Both the position numbers and the translations under genes were made by a program. 7,970 bases of DNA. Origin: an uncultured Clostridia bacterium. Lineage in GTDB: Bacteria > Bacillota > Clostridia > Oscillospirales > Butyricicoccaceae. Where the stretch lies: contig CAJUJQ010000143.1 in assembly GCA_910586575.1 (NCBI GenBank), positions 1 through 7,970 of the forward strand, read 5' to 3'. Positions 6,171 to 7,970 of this stretch are shown piece by piece; position 1 is the stretch's first letter, and every line of letters begins with the position of its first letter. Below the pieces are notes generated by a model. That model saw only the letters and a list, made by a program, of their open reading frames with translations, was not told where the DNA came from and made no database searches.

Positions 6171-6199
6171 ATTGTAGCCTTTTTTTTAGAAAATAGCAA
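6171..6199 (-). promoter_or_regulatory. Promoter of the DUF2461-exonuclease operon
   Basis: On the minus strand, TTGCTA (6194-6199) and TACAAT (6171-6176) are separated by 17 bp that include a run of eight A. Transcription would start near 6164, leaving a leader of about 18 nt. No other convincing promoter was seen before the alanine-rich or AI-2E-family genes, so this one may serve all four. Confidence 0.8.
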
Positions 6200-6232
6200 G
6201 GGGGAATTTCGGAAAACCCGCCGTTAATACCG

Positions 6233-6256
6233 CCCCTCCCCCGGCAGGGGTACCCC
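6233..6256. other. GC-rich palindromic patch upstream of the DUF2461 promoter
   Basis: Four C/G runs (CCCC, CCCCCGG, GGGG, CCCC) include the perfect 10-bp palindrome GGGGTACCCC at 6247-6256 and can form alternative hairpins. It lies between the terminator of the rightward-lying gene and the -35 of the DUF2461 promoter. No T run follows, so it is not itself a terminator. A protein site is possible but unsupported. Confidence 0.25.
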
Positions 6257-6282
6257 AAAAACGAAAAACGCCGCTGGGCATG

Positions 6283-6308
6283 AAAAAACCGCCGTAAAAA
6301 CGGCGGTT
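6283..6308 (-). terminator. Intrinsic terminator of the phospholipase-like gene
   Basis: On the minus strand, AACCGCCG (6301-6308) and CGGCGGTT (6287-6294) form a perfect 8-bp stem around a 6-base loop and run straight into six T (6283-6288). It begins 14 bp after the stop at 6323. In the other direction there is no T run, so it acts leftward only. Confidence 0.92.
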
Positions 6309-6322
6309 CAAAAGGCTGAAAA

Positions 6323-6928
6323 TTAGGCGAGCGCAGCCGCGGGCATCGGGACGGCTTCGCCGACATACGCAATCTGGACGACCGACAGCAGCAGGATGGT
6401 AACAGCCTGCGTAATATACTGCAAATCATTCTCAATGCAGTGATGTACAGTATAATATTTATAGCGATGGTGCAGGCGGTCAATCCGGTTTTCCAGCGCC
6501 TCAAACGAGCAGACCGGGACGACGGGATCCGCCCAGCTGTTGAAGCGTTCTTGGGTCAGCCGATGGCGGAGTTTAACAAAAATCCGCTTTTCATAAATAT
6601 AATGCATCAGCAAATTGCGGTCATAAATATCGTCATTATGGGGATAGCAGAAAAAGTCGGTCAGGTAATGGCAAATCTCGCCCAAATCGACGGACAGCTC
6701 ATAGCCGTTGACATCCCCGATGCTATACTTTTCCAAAAAAGACTGGAGCTTGCCCATCACCTCTTCATACATCACCGAAGGGTAGTGGCGCTTGGTAAGG
6801 TAGGTGCCAGTCAAATCGGGTTTCAGATTGCCATAGAAAAACCCCGTCTCGTCAAAGGTCACGCCGCAGTTTTCCTGGACATATGCGAGCAAGAGCTTTG
6901 CAACACGGGTATGCGAGAGCGAATCCAT
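6323..6928 (-). CDS. Zinc-dependent phospholipase C family protein (PF00882-type)
   Basis: A 201-residue helical protein. H87, D91 and H97 in ICHYLTDFFCYPHND have the same spacing as H118/D122/H128 of Bacillus cereus phospholipase C, and H109-x3-E113 has the same spacing and offset as H142/E146. D38 (GNLKPD) and H48 are candidates for the Asp55/His69 pair, and H6 for the N-terminal His ligand. A tri-zinc site is therefore plausible. Unlike secreted phospholipases it has no signal peptide and no processed Trp N-terminus, so it probably acts in the cytoplasm or at the inner membrane face; a hydrophobic stretch (about 172-190) may be a buried helix or anchor. The true substrate in this short Firmicutes branch is not known. 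GGAGG (6936-6940) lies seven bases before the ATG. It is a single-gene unit with its own promoter and terminator. Confidence 0.85.
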   Translation of the reverse strand: MDSLSHTRVAKLLLAYVQENCGVTFDETGFFYGNLKPDLTGTYLTKRHYPSVMYEEVMGKLQSFLEKYSIGDVNGYELSVDLGEICHYLTDFFCYPHNDDIYDRNLLMHYIYEKRIFVKLRHRLTQERFNSWADPVVPVCSFEALENRIDRLHHRYKYYTVHHCIENDLQYITQAVTILLLSVVQIAYVGEAVPMPAAALA

Positions 6929-7025
6929 TCAATATCCTCCAATACATGCGGAGACACACCCGGAAGCGTGCCAAAAGCAGTTCGTTTTCAATCATCACCA
7001 CAAGCCTGTGGGGTCATTCCCATTT
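6929..7025 (-). promoter_or_regulatory. Untranslated leader (about 97 nt) of the phospholipase-like gene
   Basis: From the predicted start near 7025 to the ATG at 6928. It contains a small hairpin, CCACA-GGCT-TGTGG (6998-7011), inside an 11-codon open frame (6988-7023, MGMTPQACGDD) whose ATG is only about two bases from the predicted transcription start. I recognise no riboswitch class. Confidence 0.4.
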
Positions 7026-7031
7026 GAATTC

Positions 7032-7060
7032 ATTATAGCACATCCGCTCCCTGTTGTCAC
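7032..7060 (-). promoter_or_regulatory. Promoter of the phospholipase-like gene
   Basis: On the minus strand, GTGACA (7055-7060, five of six) and TATAAT (7032-7037, perfect) are 17 bp apart. The TGC just before the -10 makes an extended -10 element. Transcription should start near 7025. Confidence 0.88.
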
Positions 7061-7159
7061 GGTCTTTTTTGAAAATATTCATGTGAAATTCCGGAAACTT
7101 TTTACCCGCCGGCCGGAAAAATTATCCATAATCCCCAATCCCCGTGTTTAGAACCGTTT

Positions 7160-7970
7160 TCAGCGCGCCCGGAAGGCTTCGTTGCGGAATTTTACCTTGC
7201 CCTCCAGCGCGGCGCGCAGGCGGGCGCACATAGCTTCCCGGTCGCGGTTGAGCGTCCCCGCGAGATTCACATAATTGGAGGCGTGGTTTGCCCGGAAAAG
7301 GCTTCCTTCCGAATCAATATTTTCCAGCAGCACCAGCGTTTCCGCCGCAATTTCGACCGGGTTCATCAGGCGGAACCGCCCCTCCTGCCAATCGCGCATC
7401 AGCGGCGTCGGCAGCTCAAAAAGCAGCGTCAGCAGCCCGATATATTCCGGGCGCATTTCAGAAAGTGCGCGGGCGGTCTGCACCGCGTGCTCCTCCGACA
7501 GTTCGGTCGATCCAAGCCCCGCAATCGCGGTCACCGAGAGTTTCATCCCGGCTGCCTTAACCATTTTCCCGGCGCGGACGATTTCGGCGGCGGTTTCGCC
7601 CTTGTTCACCCGGCGAAGCACCTCGTCCGAGCCGGATTCCAGCCCCAGGTAAACCATTTCCAAGCCGAGCGCGTGCAGCTCGTTCAGCTCGTCCTGGGTC
7701 TTGACCAGAATCGATTTCGGCGAGCCGTAGCTCGTCACCCGCTCACACTCCGGGAATTTCTCGCGGATGTACCGCAGGATTTCCGCAAGGTGCCCGGCAC
7801 GGCACATCAGCGCATCGCCATCCGCCAGGAAAATACGATCCACCCGGCGATACTGCGCACGGGCAAGGTCAAAATCGGCTTTGACCTCCTCCAGCCTGCG
7901 CACCCGGAAGCGCTTTTCCTTGTACATATCACAGAAGGTGCATTGGTTGTGGCTGCACCCGATGGTAGCC
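7160..7970 (-). CDS. Radical SAM protein (N-terminus outside window)
   Basis: The leftward frame stays open to the right edge, so the Met at 7927 is internal, not the start. Just inside the edge, GCSHNQCTFCDMYKEKRFRVR holds the cluster-binding cysteines as C-x4-C-x2-C, which would bind a [4Fe-4S] cluster that cleaves S-adenosylmethionine. I recall GCS(H/Y)N(x)CTFC as typical of one group of uncharacterised radical SAM proteins, so the extra residue relative to canonical C-x3-C-x2-C is probably a family trait. Further TIM-barrel blocks are FLADGDALM, YGSPKSI, GLEMVYLGLESGSDEVLRRV and KLSVTAIAGLGS, the ESGS and GLGS parts being typical SAM-contact strands. The C-terminal region is arginine-rich and ends at 7160. 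The substrate is unknown. At least 269 residues lie in the window and only a short N-terminal part should be missing. Confidence 0.93.
   Translation of the reverse strand, partial: ATIGCSHNQCTFCDMYKEKRFRVRRLEEVKADFDLARAQYRRVDRIFLADGDALMCRAGHLAEILRYIREKFPECERVTSYGSPKSILVKTQDELNELHALGLEMVYLGLESGSDEVLRRVNKGETAAEIVRAGKMVKAAGMKLSVTAIAGLGSTELSEEHAVQTARALSEMRPEYIGLLTLLFELPTPLMRDWQEGRFRLMNPVEIAAETLVLLENIDSEGSLFRANHASNYVNLAGTLNRDREAMCARLRAALEGKVKFRNEAFRAR

Noticed and set aside
6440..7027. Rightward open frame of 195 codons opposite the phospholipase-like gene
   Set aside because: The opposite strand carries the zinc-ligand motifs, promoter, ribosome site and terminator; this frame has none of these.
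7088..7121. Possible terminator for the radical SAM gene (CCGGCCGG flanked by T and A runs)
   Set aside because: On the leftward strand the stem is irregular and is followed by a mixed sequence rather than a T run; it also sits 40 bp or more past the stop. No convincing terminator was identified for this gene.
1..7970. CRISPR arrays, tRNA or rRNA genes, insertion sequences, attachment sites
   Set aside because: No regularly spaced direct repeats, cloverleaf sequence, rRNA signature or terminal inverted repeats flanking a transposase were seen on either strand.

Overview
The window looks like a chromosomal segment of a moderately GC-rich member of the Firmicutes, most likely class Clostridia and perhaps the Oscillospirales/Ruminococcaceae side. 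The reasons are strong AGGAGG-type ribosome sites, near-consensus sigma-A promoters with 17-bp spacers, a YtrA-type GntR regulator, a short class I phosphotransacetylase and a Zn-dependent PLC-family protein of the kind common in these bacteria. This placement is inference from gene content; I see no rRNA, tRNA, mobile element or CRISPR array.

Layout: (a) 1-1634, a leftward operon made of a GntR/YtrA-type repressor, a six-helix membrane protein and a membrane-anchored protein cut by the left edge. It is driven by a textbook promoter whose -10 lies in a perfect inverted repeat, probably an autoregulatory operator. (b) 1635-2876, a divergent intergenic region and rightward pta, ending in a hairpin that can serve both strands. 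(c) 2886-6199, a leftward set read from one promoter at about 6171-6199: a DUF2461 protein, a DEDDh 3'-5' exonuclease, an alanine-rich 11-residue-repeat membrane protein (all joined by 4-bp ATGA overlaps), then, after 77 bp holding a strong hairpin, an AI-2E/UPF0118-family membrane protein. (d) 6283-7060, a single leftward gene for a Zn-dependent phospholipase C-fold protein with its own promoter, a leader of about 97 nt and a terminator. (e) 7160-7970, a radical SAM protein whose N-terminus lies beyond the right edge.

The metabolic core is Pta (acetyl-CoA to acetyl phosphate), present here without an adjacent acetate kinase. The regulator operon resembles YtrA-controlled ABC exporter operons but has no ATPase between the regulator and the membrane proteins. 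The exonuclease operon joins a nuclease to membrane proteins of unknown role; co-transcription is supported by overlaps, but shared function is not shown.

I found no clear new biological system. The best leads are the hairpin that holds a ribosome-site-like sequence in its loop in front of the AI-2E gene, the 11-residue-repeat protein coupled to the nuclease, the ATPase-less GntR operon with its operator, and the structured leader of the phospholipase-like gene.
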